Origin: an uncultured Neisseria sp. | GTDB taxonomy: Bacteria > Pseudomonadota > Gammaproteobacteria > Burkholderiales > Neisseriaceae | Length of the DNA stretch: 31,165 bases | NCBI GenBank assembly: GCA_927911515.1 | Contig: CAKMQH010000007.1 | Location: forward strand, 1 to 31,165 | Direction of reading: 5' to 3' | In this document: positions 8,818-16,613 of the stretch, one piece after another | Numbering within the stretch: position 1 is the first letter of the stretch | Layout: every line of letters starts with the position of its first letter | The notes under the pieces: generated by a model | Seen by the model: the letters and a program-made list of their open reading frames with translations, nothing else | The model's database searches: none | Told to the model about the DNA's origin: nothing | Made by a program: the position numbers and the translations under genes

Positions 8818-11800
8818 ATGGCAGATTATGACGAAATTCGGGCAGCCTTAAATTATATCGGAGCGGACGACCGAGATATGTGGATACGTATGGGGGCAGC
8901 CGTCAAAGACGAAATGGGTGAAGACGGTTTCCACCTGTGGGATGAATGGTCACAGACAAGCGGCAATTACAACACCCGCGACGCAAAAGCGGCCTGGAAG
9001 TCGTTCAAAGCTGGACATATCAGTATCGGTACATTGTTTTATCATGCCCGGCAGAACGGCTGGCGGCCTGAAAAACCCTATGTTCCGCTTTCTGATGCCG
9101 AAAAAGCCCGGCGGCAGGCGGAATCCGAAGCAAAACGGCTTGAAGCAGAGCGGTTGCGGCAAGAAGGTTACGAACGTGTGAAGGGGACTGCGCAAAGAAT
9201 ATGGGCGCAGAGTGTGCCCGCCACATTGGCACACCCCTACCTTACTGCCAAAGGCATAACCGATCCCGCCGTAGTTTCAGGTATCCGCCAAAACGAATAC
9301 AACGACAGCCTGAGACTGCAAATCCCTGTTTTCTACGACGGCCAACTATACAACCTGCAATCTATTGATCCCACCGGTGACAAGCGCTTTTTGAAAGACG
9401 GTCGAAAAGACGGCGGTTATACGGTGATTGGCGATGCGTCCAAAATTTCAAACGGCGTGGTAATCGCTGAAGGTTTCGCCACCGCCGCCAGTATCCATCA
9501 AGCTACTGGACAGCCTGTTATCGTAGCTTTCGATGCTGACAATATGGTCAAGGTGTCCGAAACACTGGCGCGAAATCTACCATCCGACACCAAAGTAACG
9601 ATTGCGGTCGATAACGACGCGTCGGGAAAAGGTTTGCATTCTGCCCGGCAGGCGGCGGCCTTTTTCGGCGATCGTGCCGTGGCCATCGAACCGGAATTCA
9701 GTATGCAGCAGATTCAGAAATTTCAACAGACGGCCGGAATGGATAAACAAGGCAGACCGAAACTGCCGAGCGACTACAACGACCTGCACCAATTGGCGGG
9801 CATCGAAGCCGTCAGAAAGGCTTTGACAGAAGGTCGGAATTTGGCCGCTCCCGCGTCCGAGCATCGCATACAGCTTGATACAGATATGGAGCAGGCAATT
9901 GCCGACGAGATTGCTGAATGGCAGGCACGGCAGCAAACGGCGGAGCGTGGTCATACGGCAGAATCCTCGGACAGGTCGTCTGAAAGCCCTGCATCCGAAC
10001 AGTCCGGCAAACAGAAGGAAGAAGAGATGATTCAGCAAACCGAAACATTGCAAGCTGTAACCTCAAGTCAGGCAGAAGTCAACGGCATCGAATACGCGGA
10101 AAAACGACGTGAGCGGACAACCGAACCTTATCAGCCGATTGATCCCGATCATCCGTACGGCATCGGCCGTACCGGCAGTCATTTCGGCGACGCTCCACCG
10201 TTGGAAACAGATGAGCACGGCAAGGCAAAATATTTTTATGAATCCGACTTTGCCAAGTATCAACTCGATGATGCCAGAACCGATATACGTTATGTCCGCA
10301 CCTCACCCGAAGCCATACAGAAAGACTTGGATGCTGCGGGAGACATCAATTTTTATTACGGTATTACCGAAAGTGGGCGGACGGTCATGTTTACCAAGAC
10401 TGAACAAGGATGGCAGTCGCCGCAGCCCGGCAACCGTCCCGTCCCAGCTCAAGATAGAGCCGAGCCGCCTCCACAACGTGAATCGGATACCGAACCGCTG
10501 CGGGCTTTGCAAAATGAGGGTAGAAAAGCCGTTCTTGATCTGAACTACAATATCCCGCCGGACAGTATTGCCCACCGCTATATCGTTTCAGACGGTAAAT
10601 ATATGTCTGCCGAAAACGGCACGACTGTAATGTTTACCGACAAAGGCAACAAATTGAGCACAGCCCGTTCGGATGCGCAAACCGTCAATGATATGTTGGA
10701 AGTAGTCAAAGAAAAAGGCTGGGACAACATCAAACTGACGGGCAGCAAAGAATTTAAGCGTGCGATGTTTCTTGCAGCAGAAAGCCGGGGAATCCGTACC
10801 ACCGGCTACCGTCCGACCAAAGAAGATTTGGCTTATCTCGATCACCTGCGTGAGGAACGGGCATTGAACGGCGTGGAAGAACGGCACACGCGCGAGCCGG
10901 TTAAAACCGGTGAAAGCAATTCCCCATCACCTCACCATAACAAAAATCCTGATAGGTCGTCTGAAAAGGCAGTGCCAACCCGCGAACAGTCATCCGTACC
11001 TGCCGAGGGCGAGCGTATCGTTACCGTAGGCAGTGCCCCCTATCTTCATAATGCCCAAAATAAGGAAAGCCCGTATATCGTACTGGAACGGGGCGGCAAA
11101 GAGCGCACGGTATGGGGCGTGGACATTCCTGACGCAATGGAACGCAGTGGCGCAGAAGTCGGCGACCGCATCCGGCTTCATTCGTTGGGCAGGCAGCCGG
11201 TAGAGGTGGAAGTACCGATTTACGACAAAGACGGCAAAGTTACCGGTATGGAAACAAAGGCTGCATACCGTAACATGTTTGACATGGAAATCGTACGCGA
11301 ACAGGAAAAAAAGAAAGAGCATGAAACCTCTGTCCCGCAACCTGACACCGCCGCCCTGTCGAAGGCAGACGAAATGCTGGCGCGGAGTAAAACACCTTCC
11401 GAGGCCACCATCAATACTTCCCATACCGCCGATACCCAAGCAGGCGTGCCGTTACAGGGTATAGGCCAGGGTGAAATACCTGCCGAAGTGGCGGTACGTG
11501 CGGCCAAGATGAAATCTGACGCGCTGGATACCCGGCTGCAATCGTCCAAAGCCGTCTATATGACCAAGGCCGGAAAGCTGTCCAAAGCCAACAAATCCCA
11601 CCTGCAATTCCACGAACGCAACGTTATGGATGCAATTCGGGGGGTGAAAGGAGACGCACGAAAACTGGCCTTGGCCAACTATTACGAACATACCGCCGAG
11701 AAAATGAAGGGTTCGAAGCTGGATTTACCCAAACCAGTTCAGATACCAAGCCCGCAGCATTCGGTACGGCAACAGAACGACCGGGATCGGCAGCATGAGA

Positions 11801-11829
11801 AAGAGCAGGAAATGGAACAGGGTCGTTAA
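8818..11829 (+). CDS. traC: TraC-like conjugal primase with PriCT-2, Toprim and LPD7-like domains
   Basis: A 1003-residue polyprotein-like primase. Residues 1-85 (ALNYIGADDRDMWIRMGAAV, AAWKSFKAGHISIGTLFYHARQNGW) resemble the PriCT-2 domain. Residues about 205-290 (GVVIAEGFATAASIHQATG, VIVAFDADNM, VTIAVDNDASGKG) are a Toprim fold with its EGFATA Glu and DxD. Around 580-690 lies an LPD7-like domain (NYNIPPDSIAHRYIV, KGWDNIKLTGSKEFKRAMFLAAESRGI), common in conjugative mega-proteins. Near residue 935 the motif A..NYYEH is shared with two other proteins here. Such primases make primers on the transferred strand and can be moved into recipients. GGAGTAAGAA precedes the ATG. Intact, unlike the genes before it. 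Confidence 0.85.
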   Translation: MADYDEIRAALNYIGADDRDMWIRMGAAVKDEMGEDGFHLWDEWSQTSGNYNTRDAKAAWKSFKAGHISIGTLFYHARQNGWRPEKPYVPLSDAEKARRQAESEAKRLEAERLRQEGYERVKGTAQRIWAQSVPATLAHPYLTAKGITDPAVVSGIRQNEYNDSLRLQIPVFYDGQLYNLQSIDPTGDKRFLKDGRKDGGYTVIGDASKISNGVVIAEGFATAASIHQATGQPVIVAFDADNMVKVSETLARNLPSDTKVTIAVDNDASGKGLHSARQAAAFFGDRAVAIEPEFSMQQIQKFQQTAGMDKQGRPKLPSDYNDLHQLAGIEAVRKALTEGRNLAAPASEHRIQLDTDMEQAIADEIAEWQARQQTAERGHTAESSDRSSESPASEQSGKQKEEEMIQQTETLQAVTSSQAEVNGIEYAEKRRERTTEPYQPIDPDHPYGIGRTGSHFGDAPPLETDEHGKAKYFYESDFAKYQLDDARTDIRYVRTSPEAIQKDLDAAGDINFYYGITESGRTVMFTKTEQGWQSPQPGNRPVPAQDRAEPPPQRESDTEPLRALQNEGRKAVLDLNYNIPPDSIAHRYIVSDGKYMSAENGTTVMFTDKGNKLSTARSDAQTVNDMLEVVKEKGWDNIKLTGSKEFKRAMFLAAESRGIRTTGYRPTKEDLAYLDHLREERALNGVEERHTREPVKTGESNSPSPHHNKNPDRSSEKAVPTREQSSVPAEGERIVTVGSAPYLHNAQNKESPYIVLERGGKERTVWGVDIPDAMERSGAEVGDRIRLHSLGRQPVEVEVPIYDKDGKVTGMETKAAYRNMFDMEIVREQEKKKEHETSVPQPDTAALSKADEMLARSKTPSEATINTSHTADTQAGVPLQGIGQGEIPAEVAVRAAKMKSDALDTRLQSSKAVYMTKAGKLSKANKSHLQFHERNVMDAIRGVKGDARKLALANYYEHTAEKMKGSKLDLPKPVQIPSPQHSVRQQNDRDRQHEKEQEMEQGR
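9973..9984 (+). other. DNA uptake sequence AGGTCGTCTGAA
   Basis: Exact 12-mer of the mucosa-type dialect inside the primase gene. Confidence 0.85.
10954..10965 (+). other. DNA uptake sequence AGGTCGTCTGAA
   Basis: Second exact copy of the 12-mer in the primase gene, in a low-complexity linker region of the protein. Confidence 0.85.
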
Positions 11830-11847
11830 GTTTGTCTTTCAACCATA

Positions 11848-11891
11848 CGGTCTGAAACAGCATTGTTTCAGATCGTTTTTTTTTTTTTTTT
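11848..11891 (+). terminator. Terminator after primase, with 16-T tract
   Basis: CGGTCTGAAACA pairs imperfectly with TGTTTCAGATCG, followed by sixteen Ts at 11876-11891. The T run directly precedes the ribosome binding site (CGGAG) of the next gene and is a likely slippage or sequencing-error spot. Confidence 0.8.
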
Positions 11892-11903
11892 CGGAGTAAA
11901 ACG

Positions 11904-12533
11904 ATGGCAGATGAACTTCAACAACCGGGCAGCAGAAGGGAAATTGTGAAATCTCAAGACAACATCGAGCGTGTGAGTAATGCCGACATTCCCGAGTTTT
12001 TGAAACCGATGATTGAGTCTGGCGAAATTACCCAATGGAGGGAATTCCCAAACCGCTTTTTTGTCAATGGCGTGGATAAAGCAAGAATTATTTGGCACAC
12101 GGAAGAACAGGAGTTCGGTTACGCCTACCTCAACGAACTACCAAAAGAGCAGTTTGAGAAATTCCGCGATACCTACAACCATATCCGTACACTGTACAAG
12201 GCAGAGAAAGAGCATCTGTACAGTGCGCAGGAGGGGGCATTGGAAAAAACAGGCGTTAAGGAAGTGCCCGCTGTTCGGGACGTGGTACCGTCATCTCCTG
12301 AAGAACGGCTACACGCCGCCAAACATCGTTACCTGATGCAGGATACTTTTTTGACGCAACCCGAGAGGCAGAAGCGGCAATTTAAAGAGTATCTGATGGA
12401 AAAAGCAATACACGACATGCCGCCCGATATGCAAGTAAAGGCGCGGGCTAATTTTTACGAGTCGCAGATTATTGAAACTGCCAAGAAGCAGGACAAGTTA
12501 TCGGATAGTCTTGGTTTTGATCCGATACGGTGA
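11904..12533 (+). CDS. Unknown conjugation-associated protein (209 aa) with C-terminal motif shared with zeta toxin
   Basis: Soluble protein without a catalytic motif that I recognise. Residues 25-85 (IPEFLKPMIESGEITQWREFPNRFF, ARIIWHTEEQEFGYAYLNEL) look like a small alpha/beta domain, followed by a charged helical stretch (90-175). The last 45 residues, AIHDMPPDMQVKARANFY then ESQ and a GFDPIR end, align with the C-terminus of the zeta toxin at 16.6 kb (AGLQPADQVHAKINLYDSQ ... GFDR). GGAGTAAAACG precedes the ATG. Lying between primase and relaxase genes, it is probably a transfer accessory or a translocated effector. Confidence 0.65.
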   Translation: MADELQQPGSRREIVKSQDNIERVSNADIPEFLKPMIESGEITQWREFPNRFFVNGVDKARIIWHTEEQEFGYAYLNELPKEQFEKFRDTYNHIRTLYKAEKEHLYSAQEGALEKTGVKEVPAVRDVVPSSPEERLHAAKHRYLMQDTFLTQPERQKRQFKEYLMEKAIHDMPPDMQVKARANFYESQIIETAKKQDKLSDSLGFDPIR

Positions 12534-12564
12534 TTCTCCTTTTTACTATTGAATTTCACCCTTT

Positions 12565-12591
12565 AAGGCCGTCTGAACATCAGACGGCCTT
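12565..12591 (+). terminator. Bidirectional terminator built from inverted DNA uptake sequence
   Basis: AAGGCCGTCTGA, loop ACA, TCAGACGGCCTT, then ATTTTT. It contains AGGCCGTCTGAA (12566-12577). Paired uptake sequences acting as terminators are typical of Neisseria. Its position shows that the mobC start is 12608, not an upstream in-frame start. Confidence 0.9.
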
Positions 12592-12607
12592 ATTTTTGAG
12601 TAATCGT

Positions 12608-13144
12608 ATGAATAATGAAAATGGTAAAAGCAGCCCGATCAGGGTGTTCGGTCTATCCGAAAGTGAACAGTCATCATTACGCGCGTTGGCTGTCATGCGA
12701 TACGGCAAAGATAGTATTTCTCTACTGCTTAAGAAAACAGCACAATCTTTATTAGAACAAGCCGCAGAACCCGAACCAGTTTCACTGCCGCTGCCCAAAA
12801 GCAACAAGCGCATTACCGTCCGACTACCGGAAAAAGACCGTGCATATTTGGAAGAGGCCGCTAAACGGCGTGGCGGCACGCTCAACGATGCAATACGCGA
12901 CATCATACAGACACATATCAGCCGCCATCCCATCCTCTCTGCCGTCGAGCTGGACGAATTACACCATTCAAATTACCAACTTTTGAGTATCGGACGAAAT
13001 CTCAACCAAATCGCCCACAAACTCAATGCGGGCGAACCTGTCTCTCTGACATCACAATACATCGCCGAACTGCGCGAAATCATCAACAACCACACCGAGT
13101 GCGTCGGGCGGGTACTGCATACCCAGCGAAGGCGTAAAAAATAA
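12608..13144 (+). CDS. mobC: MobC-like relaxosome accessory protein
   Basis: 178 residues from ATG 12608. The centre (RITVRLPEKDRAYLEEAAKRRGGTLNDAIRDIIQ, residues about 63-98) is a ribbon-helix-helix type DNA-binding segment, and the C-terminal half (ELHHSNYQLLSIGRNLNQIAHKLNAG) is the bacterial mobilisation (MobC) signature. Such proteins open oriT and help the relaxase. It lies 11 bases upstream of the relaxase gene. No clear ribosome binding site precedes ATG 12608; it is chosen because a terminator lies directly upstream. Confidence 0.8.
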   Translation: MNNENGKSSPIRVFGLSESEQSSLRALAVMRYGKDSISLLLKKTAQSLLEQAAEPEPVSLPLPKSNKRITVRLPEKDRAYLEEAAKRRGGTLNDAIRDIIQTHISRHPILSAVELDELHHSNYQLLSIGRNLNQIAHKLNAGEPVSLTSQYIAELREIINNHTECVGRVLHTQRRRKK

Positions 13145-13155
13145 GGAGGCAGACT

Positions 13156-14391
13156 ATGGCGACCAATCCCATAGACGACTGGTTTTTAGGTTATAAAACC
13201 CGTGCCGTCAAATCCAAAGACAGGGGCGGCTTGTATTTGGGTAACGGCCGCCGCCCGTCAAAACCGTTGAAATCTGGCAGTGGCCTAACCAACCTTAAGG
13301 CCGCCGCTCTCAAGCACCCCGAAGTAATGGTAAAAATACCTCGCCGCCTCAGCAGTAATTCAAAAGGGATTGCCGGAGTACGCGGCCATTTGGACTATGT
13401 ATCACGCAACGGCAAGATACAGGTTGAAACCAATGACGGCGAACGCTTAAACGGTAAACGGGCGGTACGCGACTTGGTGGAGGACTGGAAACGACTGGGA
13501 ATTGCCGAACACACCAAGCATAAAGAGGCATTGAACATCGTACTGTCGATGCCGCCAGGTACGCCGCCGCAAGCCGTACTGGATGCCGCCCGAAACTTCG
13601 CCGCTGAGCAATTTGAGGGACACAAATACGCCTTTGCACTGCACCACGAGTCGGACAAAGAGGGGGAGCCGCCGCATCCACACGTCCACCTGTGCGTTCT
13701 AGTGCGTAATCAGTTCGGTGATCGGCTCAATCCGCGTAAAAACGACCTGTTCGAATGGCGTGTTCGCTTTGCCGAAAAACTCAGGGAAGAAGGTGTACAG
13801 TGCGCCGCCACAAGGCGACAGCATCGAGGAATAACGCAAAAACCGGAAAAAAGCGTCTTTCGTGCCATAAAATCTCGCGGCCAAGTACCGAATCGCTACC
13901 GGCAACAGGCTGAAGAACTGATTGAAGCCGTCAAACACAACGAACGACCGACACATCAGTCTTGGAAGAAAATAATGCACACCCGCGGACTGATAGTGGA
14001 TGAGTACGGCAAAATAGCCAAAGAGCTGTACAAAATGGGACATAAGACCGAAGCACGTATCATCAGCCGGTTGGCCAAAGAAACCGCCGCTCAACCGCGT
14101 GATACTAAGGCGCAGCAACAGTTTGATACAGCCGTCAACAACGGCATGACTGCTGAAAAACTGACCCAAAACCTGAAGCATCAACTTGATGAAAGCGAGC
14201 AATTCAGCAATCTGGCACGAAAATTGTCGGAAAGCGGACATAAAGAGGAAGCGAAGCTTATGCAGGATATTGCCGTTGCGGCAGCCGGTCGATCCATTGT
14301 CGGAGAAACATCAGTGGAACGCAGCAATACCCAATCAGCAGAAAATCCGTCCCTGCATCATGAACACGGGGATGACGGATTGACACGCTAG
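13156..14391 (+). CDS. MOBP-type relaxase
   Basis: 411 residues. Residues about 65-220 form a relaxase/mobilisation nuclease domain: a candidate catalytic Tyr in HLDYVSRNG (about residue 79) and the metal-binding histidine motif HPHVHLCVLVRNQFGDRLNPRK (about 174-195). The remainder is helical and charged, with no helicase or primase domain. It should nick oriT and stay bound to the 5' end of the transferred strand. AAGGAGGCAGACT is a strong ribosome binding site. The C-terminus lacks the YxSQ motif seen in three other proteins here. Confidence 0.88.
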   Translation: MATNPIDDWFLGYKTRAVKSKDRGGLYLGNGRRPSKPLKSGSGLTNLKAAALKHPEVMVKIPRRLSSNSKGIAGVRGHLDYVSRNGKIQVETNDGERLNGKRAVRDLVEDWKRLGIAEHTKHKEALNIVLSMPPGTPPQAVLDAARNFAAEQFEGHKYAFALHHESDKEGEPPHPHVHLCVLVRNQFGDRLNPRKNDLFEWRVRFAEKLREEGVQCAATRRQHRGITQKPEKSVFRAIKSRGQVPNRYRQQAEELIEAVKHNERPTHQSWKKIMHTRGLIVDEYGKIAKELYKMGHKTEARIISRLAKETAAQPRDTKAQQQFDTAVNNGMTAEKLTQNLKHQLDESEQFSNLARKLSESGHKEEAKLMQDIAVAAAGRSIVGETSVERSNTQSAENPSLHHEHGDDGLTR

Positions 14392-14447
14392 TTTTGAATC
14401 CGTACATACGACAAACCATATTTGCAGAAACCATACGGCAACGACAA

Positions 14448-14490
14448 CCCGGCCGCAGCACTGGAAACGGTGCTGTGGCCGGGCTTTTTT
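14448..14490 (+). terminator. Strong terminator after relaxase
   Basis: CCCGGCCGCAGCAC pairs with GTGCTGTGGCCGGG (one bulge), then CTTTTTT. Confidence 0.88.
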
Positions 14491-14515
14491 GTTTATAGGA
14501 AATACACACCTCACT

Positions 14516-14542
14516 TGCTATCAATTTACAAAAATGATAGCA
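14516..14542 (+). promoter_or_regulatory. FitAB operator
   Basis: TGCTATCA (14516-14523) and TGATAGCA (14535-14542) form a perfect 8-bp inverted repeat, spacer 11 nt, 36 bases before fitA. The same half-sites are, as I recall, those of the gonococcal FitAB operator. The repeat overlaps possible promoter elements (TTGCTA at 14515; TAGCAT at 14538), consistent with autorepression. Confidence 0.8.
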
Positions 14543-14578
14543 TTTGACAGTATTCAAACAACCTCGAAAGGAACGGAT

Positions 14579-14808
14579 ATGCCTTCCATTACAGTCAGAA
14601 ACCTATCCGAAGAGACCCATCGAGCCCTTAAAGCACGCGCATTAGCCGCCGGTCGGAGTACGGAAGCCGAAATACGGCTGATACTGGATCAAGCTGCACG
14701 TCCCAAACAACGCATCCGTCTTGGTTCACTGTTATCTGATATCGGCCGGAAGCAGGAGGCGTGGATTTGGACATAGAACGGCAAGAGCAAACTGAGGTAC
14801 GGTTCTAA
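14579..14808 (+). pseudogene. fitA: FitA antitoxin, frameshifted near 14753
   Basis: MPSITVRNLSEETHRALKAR then ALAAGRSTEAEIRLILDQAA is the ribbon-helix-helix domain of FitA (VapB type). The frame ends early at 14776 (GRKQEAWIWT). Adding one base near AAGCAGGAGG (14750-14759) restores GGVDLDIERQEQTEVRF, which matches the FitA toxin-binding tail, with a TAA at 14806-14808 overlapping the fitB start (TAATG). That overlap is good evidence for the longer form. FitA neutralises FitB and binds the operator upstream. If the frameshift is real, the toxin would be unneutralised, so a sequencing error is more likely. Confidence 0.85.
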
Positions 14809-15233
14809 TGATTCTGCTGGACACCAATATCATTTCTGAACCGCTCCGTCCCAAACCTGATTCTGCCGTCATCGCTTGGTTGGACAGACAACCGGTGGAA
14901 ACACTATATCTTTCCAGCATTACCGTGGCGGAACTGCGTTTTGGCATCGCCATCCTTCCTGAAGGTGGAAAAAAACGGCTGTTGTTGAAAAAACTGGAAG
15001 AAACAGTATTACCTGTATTTTCAGACCGTATTTTGGATTTTGACATCGAAGCTGCCGTTGCTTACGCCGAAGTTCGTGCAACAGCGCGGGCGGCAGGATT
15101 CACTGTTGCGGCGGCAGACGGCTATATTGCAGCCATAGCGCGTTACCACCATATGACGGTAGCTACCCGAGATACGACTCCGTTTACCGCAGCCGGATTA
15201 AAAGTCATCAACCCGTTTCTAGGTGGTAAATAA
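14808..15233 (+). CDS. fitB: FitB PIN-domain toxin (VapC type)
   Basis: 141 residues with the PIN-domain acidic set: D5 in MILLDTNIISEPL, E43 in ITVAELRFG, and the C-terminal AAADGYIAAIARYHHMTVATRDT (Asp about 104 and 122). Very similar in layout to gonococcal FitB. Members are Mg-dependent RNases. With FitA it forms a toxin-antitoxin pair likely to stabilise the element. Starts inside the repaired fitA stop (TAATG). Confidence 0.9.
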   Translation: MILLDTNIISEPLRPKPDSAVIAWLDRQPVETLYLSSITVAELRFGIAILPEGGKKRLLLKKLEETVLPVFSDRILDFDIEAAVAYAEVRATARAAGFTVAAADGYIAAIARYHHMTVATRDTTPFTAAGLKVINPFLGGK

Positions 15234-15278
15234 ATAGTCCATACCAAACAACAGTCTCTCTCAACCGACTGATAAAAC

Positions 15279-15327
15279 AAAAAAAAGCCTGCGGCTACAA
15301 ATTCTTGTACGCGCAGGGCTTTTTTTG
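15279..15327 (+). terminator. Bidirectional terminator after fitB
   Basis: An A run and GCCTGCG pair with CGCAGGGC and a T run; an inner stem TACAA/TTGTA extends the hairpin. Confidence 0.8.
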
Positions 15328-15340
15328 TTTTTTGATTTGA

Positions 15341-15415
15341 TGTGCAAAACTGTGCAAAATCATATTGTCTGTTTGGCCCTAAAATAGAAATGGACAATTT
15401 GGTTGTGGACAATTT
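15341..15415 (+). repeat. Two pairs of short direct repeats upstream of resolvase operon
   Basis: TGTGCAAAAC and TGTGCAAAAT lie in tandem at 15341-15360; TGGACAATTT occurs at 15391 and 15406 (15-bp period). The 330-base gene-poor stretch before the resolvase could hold its res site or an operator; which one cannot be told. Confidence 0.5.
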
Positions 15416-15504
15416 AAGTCCTGATTATTTTAAATTAGCCAATTTCAAAGGTATTTATTTGATGGGTAATTAGAGCATACCCAAAATAACCAGGAGCAAC
15501 ATTT

Positions 15505-15746
15505 ATGATTACAGATGGCATGAAGACTTTAATTGGAAAAAAATATTACCAACTCTCCCGTGATGAGAAACTTATTGTTTCAGATATATTTAAACAGGGA
15601 GAAAACATGGTTTCAAATTGATTGTCAATTTACCGTCGGATGCAGATGAAGACCTCAAAAAATCGTTACAGAATGGCGTTTGGGGTATTCGTGAGATGGA
15701 ACATAAAGACGCGATTGGTCTCGTTGTTCAAGTAGAAAAAACATGA
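15505..15746 (+). pseudogene. Small unknown protein upstream of resolvase, frameshifted
   Basis: The first frame reads MITDGMKTLIGKKYYQLSRD and runs to VSN; it stops at 15621. The next frame continues GFKLIVNLPSDADEDLKKSL ... GLVVQVEKT and stops at 15746, overlapping the resolvase ATG (ATGA). One missing base near 15606-15612 joins them into about 80 residues. CAGGAGCAAC precedes the start. The coupling to the resolvase suggests one operon. I do not recognise the family. Confidence 0.55.
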
Positions 15747-16370
15747 AAGCAGCGAGAATCTACCAACGTGTCAGCACCAAAGAACAAAATCTCGAGCGAC
15801 AAAAACGCCCTAATTGAACAAGCTAAAGCTGAAGGTTACTACATTGCGGGTGTCTATAAAGAAAAGGCCTCCGGTGTCCGTGCTGATCGACCTGTGCTGA
15901 ATCAACTGATTGCAGACTTGCAAGAAGGCGATGTGATCATCACCGAACATATCGACCGCATCAGCCGTTTGCCTTTGGCAGAAGCGGAAAAACTGGTCGC
16001 CCGCATCCGCGAAAAAGGTGCGTTCCTGTCCATTCCCGGCATTATCGACCTGAGCCAAATCCAAACCGATTCCGAAATTGCCAAAATTGTTTTGGACAGC
16101 ATACAAACCATGCTGCTCAAAATTGCCCTACAAACGGCCAGAGACGACTATGAACAACGGCGTAACCGTCAAGCCGCCGGCATTGCTGAGGCAAAAAAAC
16201 AGGGACTTTACAAAGGCCGTCAGGCAAATATCCAAAAGCATAAACTGATTGTCAGCCTACGCCAAAACCATACCCTTCAAGAAACGGCCGCTCTAGCCGG
16301 ATGCAGCGTATCGTTAGTCAAAGTGGTAATGCGGCAACACAAACAATCTCAAATCCCAAAAGAGGAATGA
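15743..16370 (+). pseudogene. Serine recombinase/resolvase, frameshifted at A run 15801-15805
   Basis: MKAARIYQRVSTKEQNLERQ carries the catalytic Ser (S11 in YQRVSTKEQN). After an extra A (AAAAA for AAAA) the frame continues NALIEQAKAEGYY, EKASGVRADRPVLNQLIADL, GDVIITEHIDRISRLP and a C-terminal helix-turn-helix (TLQETAALAGCSVSLVKVVM). About 208 residues when repaired, normal for Tn3-family resolvases and invertases. Likely resolves multimers of the circular form; it may also act as an invertase. Confidence 0.85.
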
Positions 16371-16373
16371 AAA

Positions 16374-16613
16374 TTGGCTACGTTAATGCAGAAAGACGCT
16401 TTAATAGAACGAGTTGCCAGTGTACAGGCACTTATTTCACGCAAAACACCCTATTCGGAGGTGCGCTCAGAAGACCAAAAACGCATTGCTGAGTTGCGTG
16501 GTTTCCTATATGACACCAAACCGGAAAATATCGACTTCGGCCGAGTAGCGGAGGAGTGCAATACCTTACATCAAAAATATTCAATCATGCCTAACATCGA
16601 ATGGGACGTATGA
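16374..16613 (+). CDS. Epsilon-type antitoxin
   Basis: Small acidic/helical protein of up to 79 residues (ALIERVASVQALISRK, SEVRSEDQKRIAELRGFLYD, PENIDFGRVAEECNTLHQKY). The start is either TTG 16374, right after the resolvase stop, or ATG 16386. It ends inside the zeta start (GTATGATG), so the two are translationally coupled. Size, helical makeup and the zeta neighbour identify it as the epsilon antitoxin; sequence alone is weak evidence. Confidence 0.7.
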   Translation: MATLMQKDALIERVASVQALISRKTPYSEVRSEDQKRIAELRGFLYDTKPENIDFGRVAEECNTLHQKYSIMPNIEWDV

